Below are positions 23,204-35,210 of a stretch of 64,000 nt of DNA, in pieces. Position 1 is the first letter of the stretch. Each line of letters starts with the position of its first letter. The DNA is taken from positions 47,570,102-47,634,101 of the forward strand of contig CM034531.1 in the NCBI GenBank assembly GCA_020002185.1. The letters run 5' to 3'. The position numbers and the translations under genes were made by a program. Origin of the DNA: Paraescarpia echinospica (Eukaryota; Annelida; Polychaeta; Sabellida; Siboglinidae). The notes below the pieces were generated by a model. The model worked only from the letters and a program-made list of their open reading frames with translations, was not told the DNA's origin and did not search any database.

Positions 23204-24639
23204 CTGAACATTAATCGGTAACATGTAATATTAAAGACTAGTCAGTCGAAAACATAACGTCGCAAAAAGATACTCTACTTCTTCACAAAAAACAATAATT
23301 AACTGGCCTATCTGTCACCCGTGGTGGCAACTATGATTACTCAATCGGTTCCGATTGCGTGAGTTCTCTCTTTGTGGGTTTGGTGCCTACACACTATTTC
23401 CTCAAGTTTGCGGTCTGGTTTGATCATTGTAATTTTTTGGCAATTACATCAGCTGAGCTGATGCTAAATGTATTGCTCTGCAATCATTTGGACTACACCA
23501 ATGAGACAGAGAAGATAATGCACACGGCTGGGTAACTCAGAATCTCCATACACTTTGTACTGACTTGCACCCTGGAGAGATCCTTTAACTTTCGCCGTTC
23601 AGCGGCAGCACAATTTGGGAGGTAGAATTACTTGTTATAAGTAAAACCCAACTGTGGTGAGGAACTGGCGGTACGACATTGAAGCCCGGTAGGAAGCAAG
23701 GCTAGCATCCAGCGAGTTTCTCCTGTGGAAGGATCCTGAAGAACCATGCTAGTATGGAGTGGACGTTTGCAGTGAGACACGCGTTACTTCAGTCGCCTAC
23801 ACTATGGCGACCTATTTATTACTCGGTGTGAATCATTGACCGATTGCCATACGCCTCATCATCAGGCTCTGCCAACATAACAACATCCATGTCCTCACAC
23901 GTTGTTCCATACATAAATCAAGAACCAACTCTACGACATGTAGTCAATGCCATTATACGTAGTGAACAAGTTGAGTCGGCACAACTGCTGCTGACGCAAC
24001 ATAAGACTGTGGAATCATAGTCGTAATCACATGCACACCGTGCCGATAACGGTTGTCTTATGCGGCGATGGTCGAGATGCGTCAGATCGTAGACAATCAG
24101 GCAGTGTGCGGCGGGCTTTGCGCATGTAATGCTACAAGTCACTGACTCTACAGGCTCGTAACGGGAATTGTTGGCACTGTTCCTGCGGACGTCCAAGTGC
24201 GCACGCGCAACCGGGTGTGATTATTATCCTAAACGGCGTATTATATCTGAAACTATACCGATATGAAAACATTACCTGCCAACGTATTTAAACTAAACGG
24301 TTGTTGTTCTTTATTGGCGCAGTCTACAAATCAAGCGATGCAACACGATGTAAAACCATTTTGCGACGTTCACTGTACTACGGCAACAACACAACGACAA
24401 AATGACACCCATTACCCATGTTATTTTTGTAATAAATTCTATCTACTTTTTACAGCTTTGACAATAAAAGTACTTTAACCAAACAAGTAAGTTAAATAGC
24501 CATTTACGTCTTTACGGTTAGGTTGCACTTTGTCCCAAAGTAGTCTTATCATGCATCACACAGGCACTAATTAATATGACAATCAGCGATTTGTAATCAA
24601 TATACGGCAATTAGTCATAGTAGAGAAAACTTCTCTTAC
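23204..24639 (-). other. intron between the two Ig exons
   Basis: I find no exon in this stretch. The acceptor of the Ig exon at its left end is clear. Compatible reading phase with the previous exon (which ends in phase 0, whereas the next begins in phase 1) is not satisfied directly, so a small unseen exon may lie here. Confidence 0.4.
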
Positions 24640-24926
24640 CTTTGAAAATAATAACGTGAACGAACCCACGCGCTTCGCCTCCCAATTGCTTGCAATCGTA
24701 CAACCAGCATCGTTTAAGTGTAGAGATTTGAAAGTCAGGCCATATCTTCCAGTACGTGTGGTGGAAAGATCGAATTGTTTTGAACGACAGTTACGTCTCT
24801 CTGCGGTAATTAACTTTGTAATATTTGGCAACGATTTTTCCCACGCTAGCATAAATCCAGCACATTTTAGGGTCAGACTGTTTCCAACCAAGCCAACAGT
24901 ATTCTCGGGTCTCTCCGTCATGTTTC
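24640..24926 (-). CDS. Ig-like domain exon, gene copy 2
   Basis: 287 bp, acceptor TTTGTTGCAG (phase 1) and donor GTAAGA (phase 0). It encodes RPENTVGLVGNSLTLKC, LAWEKS, FDLSTTRTGRYGLTF and LHLNDAGCTIASNWEA. LTLKC, LAW and the D-A-G before the second cysteine match a V- or I-set Ig domain, with the last cysteine two residues earlier than usual. In copy 1 the homologous acceptor and upstream intron (43.91-44.06 kb) are present, but the exon behind it is replaced by LicD-like sequence. Confidence 0.65.
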
Positions 24927-25554
24927 CTGCAACAAAACAGCTGTACTGACTTACACTTGTTACGCTGTGCATGATGTTTTACTAAAGATGATACAACTGT
25001 AACTACCGGTAAATATGGTTACACTTCATTGTAACACTTATAAGCAAGGTGTGTTTACAACCAGTCGTCACTACAGGTACAAGCCTGTATAATTGCACTG
25101 CTATGACGTCCGGCATCACAGTTCAATATTGCGGCCTGATTATACATTTGGTGTATTTCATGCATGAGAGGCATTGAAAGGTGACTGACTCTTTGAATTA
25201 GTGCAGTTGACTTAGTGCACTTAATGTTGGGGGAAGTGATTAATAAGTACTACACTTCAATCGTCCCCCATTTGCACTTGTAAATGTTTCGTGTTATTAC
25301 GTTGCAATTTTTTGTTTGTATTTTCTACTTGGAAATAAACATAGGTAGGTAATGAACTGAATTGAAATAGGAATTATTTAATTATCACAAGACGCAACGT
25401 ATTGCGGGGGACACCCCTGATTCATATAACAAAATATACTAACCTAAACTGTTTAAACTGAATAATGAAATGCCAACCAGCTGGTTTTAATAACAAGTAG
25501 CAAAGATGCCATCCTCGAAATAGCACTACATACACACATAAAACACGTTCAGAA

Positions 25555-25742
25555 CTGAGTGATGACTCCCATGAGAGCGGGCTCTTTTGCCTTAGTGGGA
25601 GTCTCCCTGACCCACATGTGGTAATTTTTATACTATGTGATTACTATATTTATGCTTTCACATATTCACTTTTTGAGTGAGATGTATATGGATCTTAATA
25701 AAGAACTTCTGGCTGTCTGTCGTCTGTCTGTCTGTCTGTCAG
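25555..25742 (+). mobile_element. retrotransposon 3' tail ending in CTGT repeats
   Basis: The stretch ends ATCTTAATAAAGAACTTCTGG followed by CTGT units. This is the form of a LINE or SINE 3' end with a short tandem tail. The body (CTCTTTTGCCTTAGTGGGAG, then TGACCCACATGTGG) has no coding capacity I recognise. Confidence 0.4.
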
Positions 25743-26109
25743 TGAACGCTTTATGTAGGTTTGAACATTCGTAGAAACATTTAACGAAAGCATTGCGTCC
25801 AGGATGAAAATGCTAACGTATCCGTCCGGCATACCACCGTCAATTTCGCATGTAAGTGGCTGAAATCTGGCAGGCGTGCTAGCCGGCTCGTTCGGGTGGT
25901 TCGTAGATTTTTACTGTTTTGAATTTCGCCCCAGGCTCCATGTAAGTTGGAGATCTCAGGGAGCTGACTATTTAAAAAAAAGCTCTACATAAAAGCATGT
26001 TATAGTACATTACGATCCTGGAGATTTTCTTCGTTTCTGTTAGGGCGGGTGTTCCGAAACAATCCAATTAGTGAGTACAACAGTGTTTCCACCATTTATC
26101 GCCCATGTC

Positions 26110-27765
26110 TTAATTTGTTTTAATACATCGTCTGTTACGACCCATTTTGTAATAATCGACCCATTTTGTAATAACGGCCATTTTGTAATAAAAACAGACC
26201 CATTTAGTAATAAACCGATGTAATAATGTAATAACATTTTATAATGACATTCAGGCACATTTTGTAATAATTTCAGGTTTTCAAATTTTTAAGAACATGC
26301 AGGCCCATTTTGTAATAACAATGACTGACCATCAACTAATGTAAAAAAAAGACTTGAACGTATTAACTACAACACGAACCCCCTACATCCGCGCGCACAC
26401 GCACGCACGCTCACACACAGTATAAAGATGATGACCAAGATGAAGAAGAATATATGATATCGGAGAAAAAGAAGATGATGAAGACTAACATATAGATGAT
26501 GATGGTGATGAAGACGACGATGATGGTTATGATGACGATTACGATGATTAGGTTGAAGAAAATGACGGTGATGCATGCGAACATGAAGATTATGAAGAAG
26601 ATTAAGATGACAAAGACGAAGGTGATGATGACGATGAATGTGTAGATTTTGATGTAGGTGATGCTAAATAATGTTGATGCATATGAAGGTTACCATGACG
26701 ATAATAGTGAAGTTGAAAATGGTAGTGAAGATTATTACAACTATGTAGACAAAATGATGAGGAAGGAGGTGATGGCGAAAACGATGATGGTGATGATGAA
26801 GATTATTATTGTGTTTAGAATGACGACGAACATGTAAACGCCGATGATGATTATGATAACGAAGATGGCGATGATGAAGACTTTTGCAAAATTAATCAGT
26901 CCTTTATACGTTATTCCACAATGTCTTTTGGGTTAATGTAGTTATTGTTCTTTCATATTCACATAAATTACAAATATAGTATTTCCGACCATGTGCGTTT
27001 TGTCCCACCAGTTCTTGGGCGTTTTTCCCCACGCGTTCAATATTACAAACACACATATACACACATACACACACGCACACATATACACGCACACACACAC
27101 ACATTATTATTGTTATTAAAGTTAATGTTATTTGGTAATGTTATTGTTATTTTTGTTGTTGTTATACTACTATTCGTTTTCATCATAATGTACATCATCA
27201 TCACCTCCTTCCTCACCATTTCAACTTCACCATAATCATCATGGTAACCTTTATATGCATCAACATTATTTAGCATCACCTACATCAAAATCTACACATT
27301 CATCGTCATCATCACCTTCGTCTTTGTCATCTTAATCTTCTTCATAATCTTCATATTCGCATGCATTACCGTCATTTTCGTCATCATCATATCTGTTTCG
27401 TCATCTTCTTTATCTTCATCTTAATCAACGTCTTCATTTTTATTATAACAATTCTCTTCAACCTAATCATCGTAATCGTCATCAAACCATCATCGTCGTC
27501 TTCATCATCATCATCTATATGTTAGTCTTCATCGTCTTCTTTTTGTCCGTTATCATAGTATTCTTCTTCATCTTCGTCATCATCTTCATATTGTGTTTGC
27601 GTGAAATTATTACAAAATGTGCCTCAATGTCATTATAAAATGTTATTACATTATTATATCGTTTTATTGCAAAATGGGCCTGTTTTTATTACAAAATGAG
27701 TCGTTATTACAAAATGGGTCGATTATTACAAAATGGGTCGCAACAATCGTCAAATCGCAGATCAG
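26110..27765. mobile_element. large foldback (inverted-repeat) element in an intron of gene copy 2
   Basis: Two arms of roughly 700-800 bp are near-complementary. The outer parts are built of a repeated word, TTTTGTAATAACGACCCA, at 26130-26280, with its complement at 27605-27745. The inner parts are GATGA/GAAGA-rich at 26420-26880 and TCATC/TTCTTC-rich at 27175-27600. For example, GGTGATGCTAAATAATGTTG near 26660 is the complement of a stretch near 27270. The centre is near 26.95 kb and includes a TACACACA microsatellite. The paralogous intron of copy 1 (46.40-46.64 kb) has the flanks but no insert. No intact transposase is visible. Confidence 0.8.
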
Positions 27766-27891
27766 ATGGTCCAAGAAAGCGAATGCATATAGAAAAAGGC
27801 GAGTGAACCCAAACGCCTAAGAACAAAATATGTACAACCTTAGCGTATTAAATATCGATAAGGTTCGGCTTAACACAAACATATATTTTAC

Positions 27892-28005
27892 CTTCGATGA
27901 GGCAAGTTTTTTCTGAATAACCAGTCATGCAAAGGCATTGATAGCGTTTCCCTTTTATTGAGCAGCGACCGCCATGTTTGCATGATGGATTTGGCTTACG
28001 GGGAC
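27892..28005 (-). CDS. EGF-like exon of gene copy 2, first cysteine lost
   Basis: 114 bp, phase 1-1, acceptor ATTGTAG and donor GTAAAA. It encodes GPRKPNPSCKHGGRCS, RYQCLCMTGYSEKTC. The second to sixth EGF cysteines are present, but where the paralog at 46669-46779 has HCKPNPC this has PRKPNPSC, so the first cysteine of the fold is replaced by arginine and a serine is added. The domain probably cannot form all three disulfides. Flanking introns match 46.4-46.67 kb. Confidence 0.72.
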
Positions 28006-28401
28006 CTACAATATTGAAAGCGACTCGACTGCGACTCAATTATGTCATCCCCCACTGTTCATGTTATCAAATCTGTTAGTATCCTGCAGGGGGAGTATGT
28101 CCACGTGTGTGCCTACATGCATGCACGCGTGCGTGTCAGTGAGACGGCGATGCAACTGATCACTAGGGCGCCATGGCAAGTATAATAGCCTTCGTTTGCT
28201 GTCTCTATAACATACATTTACACGATCGTTCTTCGTAAGATAAAAATGATTGAATGAGCCACCCGCATTTGAAACATTTGAATATGTGAATGGCAACATC
28301 ACGTGTTACAGAACGAGGTGGTACATGTGCGATTTCCAGCTGCCGTACATTAGAAGTTTTTAACAAAGATCACAAAGTAATTATATCAACGTAATGTTTA
28401 C

Positions 28402-28509
28402 TGACAGTGCAATGACGCCCAGAATAAGGGCTATTGCATCTGCATGCATAACCTTTTCCTTTCTTCGTGCAAGTTCCACCATTTTTGCATGGATTTTACA
28501 TGCAAGCAC
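28402..28509 (-). pseudogene. EGF-like exon of gene copy 2 with in-frame stop
   Basis: 108 bp, acceptor GTTGCAG and a plausible donor GTAAAC, phase 1-1. The translation is ACM, stop, NPCKNGGTC, GYACRCNSPYSGRHC. All six cysteines are present but codon 5 is TAA where the exon at 435-545 has TCA. One base change accounts for it. If the exon is spliced in, the protein ends within this EGF domain. Confidence 0.72.
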
Positions 28510-28932
28510 CTGCAACAGGTTATCAACACGTCAGAATGCGTGCATGCGTGCGTACATGTAAGCATGTCGTGATGCGTGCGTGTCATTGTGACGACGCTGT
28601 AACTGAACACTAGGGTAACGGGGCAAGGAAGTATCATACGCTTTTTCTACATACACATATATTTACATAATAGCTTTTCATAATGCGAAACGACAAAACG
28701 ACCAGCTGTATTAGAAACAGCGAATCGCAGTATCATGTGGTACAGGACATGTCCATTCCTGAATCTTTGCTTGAAGCTTGGTTGGACAGACGACATCAAC
28801 GAATAAAAATGGCCTTTGTAAGACCCAAGTGGTAACAGTGTCGACAACGGCTAAACACACCACCGCAGCAACACTCAAGAATACATGCATGCAAACACTT
28901 GAAAATATAACTATCAATGACCATCAACTCAC

Positions 28933-29089
28933 CTTTACACATTGGAATGTCGCAATGTTCCCATCGCATATGGCGATCTGTTGTGTAGCACCAGGGCACA
29001 GACTCGGTGCAAAATCGTGGTAGTCCACGACCAGATGGGTTACGGCAAAAGTTCCCTGGACCGCCAGCGTGACAGTAGTTGTGGTGTGG
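28933..29089 (-). CDS. kringle C-terminal half exon, copy 2
   Basis: 157 bp, phase 0 to 1, acceptor GCTTCTCAG and donor GTGAGT. It encodes [34 protein letters not shown] and [12 protein letters not shown]. The open frame is intact. The intron just downstream (28830-28890) matches 50810-50870 of copy 1 (words CAACAGTGTCGACAACG and ACACACCACC). Confidence 0.88.
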
Positions 29090-29338
29090 CTGAGAAGCGG
29101 GAAACATAATTATAGCTCACAGAGCAGGACAAAGGTCATTCACTTTCTATGTTAACAACCTTTAAGACTAAGTGAAATGAAATTTTAAATGTCTTTGAAA
29201 CTTCTTATACGTAAACTTAATACTCCTGTCAAATAATATGCCAAATATGAAGCCTGTTCATTGCGAACTCACATCATTAAGCCTGCTCAAACGTGGTCAT
29301 TTGCGTGTCACAAAACAAAGACCTTGCTAACTTAACAA

Positions 29339-29886
29339 CAGGTAGCACCGCTATGCGCGCCCTGTCCTTTAGCACGGCGAACGGCGGTGCGGCCTGTGGT
29401 TTCATATAGTACGTGAAACTCCAATCGGGGAATTTAATATGTTTTGATATCACCGTAAATATAACACTCTTATCTACAAGTTTGTTAACCAGGAATTGTG
29501 TTAACTTTTTGAGTTATTGTCGTTTGAACATCGCGAATGCTCAACCTTGCATTATATCCGCTGCCGCGTATACATTGCATGATTAAGCATTCGTAATGTT
29601 CAAACGGCAATAGTTCCGAAACTAAAACCAAAATCCTCGGTACATCCAGCGGCATATTTGTAAATACGATGATTATCTTTACTGTGAAATCAACAAATAT
29701 TAAATCCCATTACAAGGTTTAGCATTCGCAATGCTCAAACAGCAATATCTCAAAACTAAAAAAAAAATTCTGTGTGCATGCAGCGACACATTTGTAAGTA
29801 AGATTATTATCTTTACGTTGATAATAAATTCCGCGATTGCAATTCGCATAGGTGCGCGCCATACTGATTCCTAGAGGTGCTACCTG
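29339..29886. mobile_element. inverted-repeat element with internal tandem repeat
   Basis: CAGGTAGCACC at 29339-29349 and its complement at 29876-29886 are ends of a 548-bp insert between the halves of a kringle. Just inside them GCGCGCC is also mirrored. The interior has two tandem units of about 125 bp (each starting near GCATTCGTAATG or GCATTCGCAATG and holding GATTATTATCTTTAC-like words) and an inverted third start near 29530. It is a MITE-like structure without genes. Confidence 0.6.
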
Positions 29887-30295
29887 CGGTGTCGTCACCA
29901 AACTGTGCAGAAAATGTACACAAAAGCGATACCAAATGGGGCCTTGCATAGGGTGATGGAGGTAGTTCAAGTCAGACGCCACCCTGCAAGAGGAAGAAGT
30001 GTGGGTCTCCGTCACACTTATGGGGTTGGAGACATTGTTTGGCGTGCTAGCGGACCCATTAGGATGGTTCCCCCTTAGGAGTCCCGGTGGGATTTGAACC
30101 CTAGCGTAATTTTTCCAGTTGTATCACGAAGGTAATAATGCATTAGACAAATAATTCGCTGGATGTGCGCAGAAATTGTGAAAAAGTGTTATTGCACATT
30201 ACGTGACTTTATCTGGAAAATATATTTCGCTGTGCGAAACCTGGCAACTTAGCTTATAATAGAGTTAATCCAGTTTCGGTTTCACTCTTCCTAAC

Positions 30296-30387
30296 CTTGT
30301 TTCCTCTCCAGTCTTGACAGGGACGACCTGATTTGGTTTTGGACACATGCCCTCTGTAAGTGGATCCAAATGATTCCATCCTACATT
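30296..30387 (-). CDS. kringle N-terminal half exon, copy 2
   Basis: 92 bp, phase 1 to 0, acceptor GTTAAAG and donor GTTAGG. It encodes CRMESFGSTYRGHVSKTKSG, then CQDWRGNK. With 28933-29089 it makes the only kringle left in copy 2; no second kringle is found between it and the EGF exons. Confidence 0.86.
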
Positions 30388-30636
30388 CTTTAACAACAGT
30401 AATAAAAACAATATCAAATACAAAGACAGCTATATCAGCAATAAAGCGAGTATTTGTAACATCTTTTGTTAAAAAAAAAGGGAAAATTTTAAATGTGTAT
30501 ATACACAAGAGGTTCATATATAGACATATTCTGTATGTTTTTGTTCGTGTGCGACATGGATACAGGATTTGTTTTAATACGTATTTAAGGAACTACCTCT
30601 CATTGAGTTATTTATGTCGTAGTCTTAGAAACATAC

Positions 30637-30709
30637 CTGAAACTGCATATGAAAATTGGGCATAGAAGAATACGATTAGCAGAAATCGTATCAACAACCA
30701 GTCGTCCAC
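30637..30709 (-). pseudogene. signal-peptide exon of copy 2 with lost start codon
   Basis: This is the same 73-bp exon as in copies 1 and 3, with the GTATGT donor kept. The first codon is GTG instead of ATG. The encoded residues are DDWLLIRFLLIVFFYAQFSY, then AVS. No in-frame ATG occurs elsewhere in the exon, and an in-frame TGA lies a few codons upstream. Hydrophobic core and donor site are otherwise conserved, so the loss of the start seems recent. Confidence 0.75.
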
Positions 30710-30839
30710 GTTAACATTTCTGTCTCAGTGAAGAAGCATACAATTGTGAAACAAAGAAAATATCGGGTCATAATATCAATGTCAGCATCCACAGAATGTT
30801 TATCAGCAGTATTGTTCATCCTACCATGTACACACACAT

Positions 30840-31012
<173 letters not shown>

Positions 31013-32512
31013 TTGTATGCGTGATTGCAGATTCATTAGAGTGGTTCGTAGATTTAGAGTTTCTTAAATTTCATCTGGTGGGATAGCGATGCTGGGCGCA
31101 AAGGGAACGTAAGCGCTGCTTGATGCTGATTACGTTGGCATTCAGCTGCAGCAGGCGGGGGTTGGCACGTGCTATTTCTGGCAAGGTTGCCAAGCAACAA
31201 ACGCAAACGTTTAATCATATAGCAACTATGTGGTTGTCCGTGGGTATCGTTTAATCTCTTTGATATAGAGGCGGCTTTAACTAGAACACTTTGTTTGTTT
31301 AACTAGCTTACAACGCCGCGATAACTCAGCTAGTAAACATATATTAATTTGAACATTCGCGCAGAATTATGAATTACTGGCAACAATTTGCGATTGCAAC
31401 TAAGATCAATCATCTCGTACCAAACAACACAATAAGAAAACAAACACTCAATATGTGTTACGGCGACATCATTCTGACAGACTGAATGACAGTCAGTAGG
31501 AATTAATATTTAGGACAAAACCTACATCTACATTGAAAGAGGCAAAATGAAATAAATACGCCATCAGTCGAACATACTAGCCAGTCACAGTTTGACGCAA
31601 ACATGTTTTAGAAACATGTTTTTGTATCTAGCACATTTATTAAACGAGGGTCCATTAATTAATTTTATATTATTTATAATTTACAACCATTAACAGAAGC
31701 AACCAATTTAATTTCGCAACGCGAAGAAAATATGAACTGTTTGGACTTTGGCTAACAGTCAAGCCGAAAGCCTATTCGATCCGCAAATTGAAAAAACACA
31801 CCCAAAACATTAATACTATCTTTGATAAAATGACCTGAGCTATGGCTATGGAAATTTGAAACAAATATTGCTAACTTTTAAAGTTATTTTCAATTTATAA
31901 TTAATATTTTTAGAATTGGATCCTCGTATGAAAATCGTCCTAATGTATTCTAAGATAAGGTATGGCGCATAACTGAAATCTTATACAGCTGTTAAGTTAA
32001 CAATAACATACACGTCGGTTTTGCGGAAATGAAATTTAAACGGTTTCGGTTAATCTCGTCGTATTCCTAACACAAAGCATTACACACAATGACATTATTT
32101 TACTGACACGTTCCACTTAGTTATTAAACATCACTCAAAGACACTAGCCGCACAATGACAAACGCCGTATGCTGCCCTATTACTTAAACACTGTGCAGCA
32201 CGAGCAATTCAACTACCATTGTTCTAAAAAGTACGTCTTGGAACCGTTTGTCCGCCAAGTTTAATGATAAGTCATGCTACCCTTCCACGAACAAATATCA
32301 TTTTGTTTTCTTTTTATTTTATTTTGTTTTAGTATTACACATACATTTCGTGTAATGTTACGATGACATGCTACACAAAATGTACCAAGCTATCTCTTCT
32401 TCTGCATAGCAGTTTTTTTCGTTTGGTTTGTTTTCTGTTTCCTCTGGTAGTAGCGTAACGACGGCGAACTGGGGTGATTGGATTAATATGTTATAGTCAA
32501 CTACATTTGTAA
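31013..32512. other. upstream region of gene copy 2
   Basis: No gene. The part 31990-32270 is homologous to 16.68-17.03 kb upstream of copy 3 (see that entry). The remainder is AT-rich without recognisable content. Confidence 0.5.
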
Positions 32513-32839
32513 ATGGATGATAATATTAGTAGGGACCGGATCCAACCAAATGGAAATTTTTACTTTAGAAAATTATACAGTGAAATTAATCATTACGAAG
32601 GTGATACATATCATGATTCTTCCTTTTCTTTAAATTCAAATGATTGTAAATATTTTACTCCAATTGAATTTTCAAAAGCTTTCCACTGTGACAATATATC
32701 TGTATCGATGTTCTGTATGAATTGTCGCAGTTTAGAGGCACACCGGGATTCTATGCAAGAACTACTTTTCATCGTATCTTCAAACATTATGATTTGTGTT
32801 AAGCCAGATGAGTTTGTCTACTGGGTTTGCAGCTTGTAA
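32513..32839 (+). pseudogene. LINE ORF2 5' fragment (endonuclease start)
   Basis: The 108-codon frame contains YFTPIEFSKAFHCDNISVSM, then FCMNCRSLEAHRDSMQELL and MICVKPDEF. The block N.RSL followed by a hydrophobic strand and a position where SETWL is expected is the opening of a LINE apurinic-like endonuclease. Here SETWL is replaced by KPDEF and the frame stops. No RT follows, so it is an internally deleted or broken fragment. Confidence 0.6.
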
Positions 32840-33699
32840 GAAATACAACCGCTACATATCTTAAATTGTTGATTGTTGAGAATAGCCTCTTTGCAGCAGC
32901 TTTTAGGAGGGGGGGGGTGTTAACGCTTTTGAGAGACATGGAATACAATTAGTGGCTCACATTTTAAAGATGCAATTTTGAGGGAAGTTCACATTTTGGA
33001 GAAAGAGAGTTCACCAAAAGAACCCCGTGAACCCCCCCGGCTACGGGCCCGCTCTTCCATACAAAGAAGCCTACAACATATTTTTCATCTAGGTTACCTA
33101 AACACAATTTAAAAAAGGAATAATCTTGACTATAAGATACAAAACATCAACTCCAGACGGAAATTCAAATTTGTATAATTAAGCAATCAATATACAGACA
33201 ACTATCTTATCCTAAATCCCAGATGTGTGGAGTCTAATTAGAGGATTTTTATATCTACGTTTGCATTCGAACAGATATCTTACAATTGCTTTCAAACAGT
33301 AATATTCTATAACACGATTTTTCTCCATTGCATTGCACCTCCAGTCCGTTGTCATATAAATCATATACTCGTTATGACATAATCATCATATTATATGTAT
33401 AAATATACATCCATATATATCTTAGTTTATGTGGTCACAGGAAGACGGCATTTAACATGCCATGCGGCCCCCATGCAACACAACTGTATTCGTTTTGTTT
33501 TAAATGGTTGTTTTCCTATTATGTTGTTATTGTTGTTGCAAAATAAAATTTGATTTTCATTTGTACGTGGGGGACATCTTCAAAGGTACCCGCATAAGAA
33601 TACATTGATTTCAGGTAAGACCCACAAACATACATACGTTTCCTCGATTACAGTTACGCACAATAGTGTGTGCGTAACTCCGCCAAACAGAATCAACAC

Positions 33700-34015
33700 C
33701 CCTGGCCACAACACTCAAGAGACGAAATTGAAGATGGTCAGGACACATTTACCGAATGCCCACTGGCGCACTACCCAAGATAGCCCTAATATGGACAGCG
33801 GACGGAAGACGGAGACGAGGTCGCACAAAAAAGATATGGAAACGAACAGGGAAAAGGTAATGGAGGTCTGCGAGCTGACGTGGAGTACAATCACGCGGGG
33901 CTGCCGATCAACCGACAGCAATGACGCTGCTCTTGTTGATGTCTTATGTGTCACCTTGGGCACGAAGAGGAGTTCTCTTCAAGGACTGCGTGAGTGGAGT
34001 GAATCTGATGGCTGA
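33700..34015 (+). pseudogene. LINE 3' coding tail, decayed
   Basis: The frame holds MVRTHLPNAHWRTTQDSP, GRKTETRSHKKDMETNREK and VDVLCVTLGTKRSS. This recalls the end of RTE/jockey-like proteins (GH..R......AL.W...G.R.RGRPK.TW.R, then W..LV..LC...G). It is a degenerate fragment. Confidence 0.5.
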
Positions 34016-34044
34016 AGAAATAATAGGAAGATTATTGTGATTTG

Positions 34045-34132
34045 TTTGGCTTCATTATTTTGAATTGTCATAGCAAAAACGTTTCATTGTTTGGCTTCAT
34101 TATTTTGAATTGTCATAGCAAAAACGTTTCAA
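34045..34132. repeat. tandem duplication of 45 bp within a dispersed repeat
   Basis: The unit beginning TTTGGCTTCATTATTTTGAA is present twice (34045-34089 and 34090-34132). The second copy continues into the dispersed repeat shared with 17.2 and 22.2 kb. Confidence 0.9.
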
Positions 34133-34520
34133 CGATGACCTCAGTGTTTGCTTGATTTGATATGACACATCACAGCTTGGTGATTATAACGTGATGAAAT
34201 ATGGTAAACGTCTGATCGCTAATACATAGTTACGACGACAGTGACATTGTTTTCCTCATCATTGACCATTGTTTTCCGCATAAGACACGGACAAGGTCCG
34301 TATTCAGAAGTTTGGCAGTAATTGTAATAGAAATGACCATTGTGGCAGCTGATAGGATTTGGCGCCGACATGACTACACATCTGCTGCGGCTGTATGTAA
34401 TGGTATGGTCATATCAGGCAGAGTGAAAAAGAGCGCACAGTAATGGTAGGATTAGAAAGACAATCGAAAGGAATAGATACAAACAATATATTCAGTGCAG
34501 CGGTTGCGTAACAGATAAGT

Positions 34521-34778
34521 TCTCATATAGGGCAGTATTCAGTCCTTATGACTGCTCAAAAGCGCTTTAAACCCCACGTTCCTTCAGTTCACTCAGCTGT
34601 GTAAATGCGTGCATGTCTATAGACAGTGGGAATATTCTTCATGCAGTGATTGCAGTGGAGCTCAATGCGTCACGAAGGGATCGATATTGTGTTCGATTGA
34701 GCAGATCTGCCAGGGAGTGAAGTATAACGCATTATGAGCAGTCCTACGGATTGGATACAAAGCAATATCATAACTCAC
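34521..34778. mobile_element. SINE pair in inverted orientation
   Basis: The left end (GCAGTATTCAGTCCTTATGA, then AGCGCTTTAA) is the complement of the SINE tail seen at the right end (TTATGAGCAGTCCTACGGA). The same tail occurs at 44240-44285 and 44700-44750. The middle (TTCACTCAGCTGTGT, then TGCCAGG.AGT.AAGTATAA) is the body of the same family. Confidence 0.6.
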
Positions 34779-35034
34779 CTTTAAAATACATACTCTTACT
34801 AAGTCTAGTATCAATTGTGTGGTCGGTCTCAACGTTCCAGCTCCTATCAGTTTTGGGAGCTAATCTTCTATCTTTAAAATGTTCCTTTGGGAGCTAACCT
34901 CCCACCATTTTTGATTACACACATCCCACCTATTTCTAGGGTATGACAATAGGGTAAGTACCTAAGTGCGACAATTTGTTTATGCTGTACACGATCCTTG
35001 CAACATTTTACAGAGTCTAAAAGTGTAAAAAAAA

Positions 35035-35210
35035 CGAAACGTAACGTAACGTTTGGAAAGTGACATTATCCTAAGCCAAAAGTCAGTGTTTCGGTCAGAA
35101 AGTACTCATTAAGTAACGTTTGCAAAGTGACATCGTCCTAAGCCAAACGTCAATGTTCTGGTCGGAAAGTACTCATCAAGTAACGTTAGGAAAGTGACAT
35201 CATCCTAACC
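35035..35210 (-). repeat. three tandem units of about 66 bp duplicating the end of the LicD-like gene
   Basis: Units contain AACGTTTGGAAAGTGACAT, CCTAAGCCAAAAGTCA and AAAGTACTCATTAAGTAACG. On the minus strand each unit can read GAGTACTTTCCGAC and so on, which is the last dozen codons plus stop of the gene at 35200-36111. The units downstream of the stop are extra copies of the gene's 3' end. Confidence 0.75.

Noticed and set aside
26367..26576. His-rich minus-strand frame in the foldback element
   Set aside because: It arises from GAT/ATG-rich repeat sequence read in complement.
33605..33963. Novel protein at 33.6-34.0 kb
   Set aside because: The residue pattern fits a decayed LINE C-terminal tail better than a host gene.
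34045..34132. CRISPR-like array or phage-type repeat structures
   Set aside because: Tandem units are adjacent without spacers and the DNA is clearly eukaryotic.
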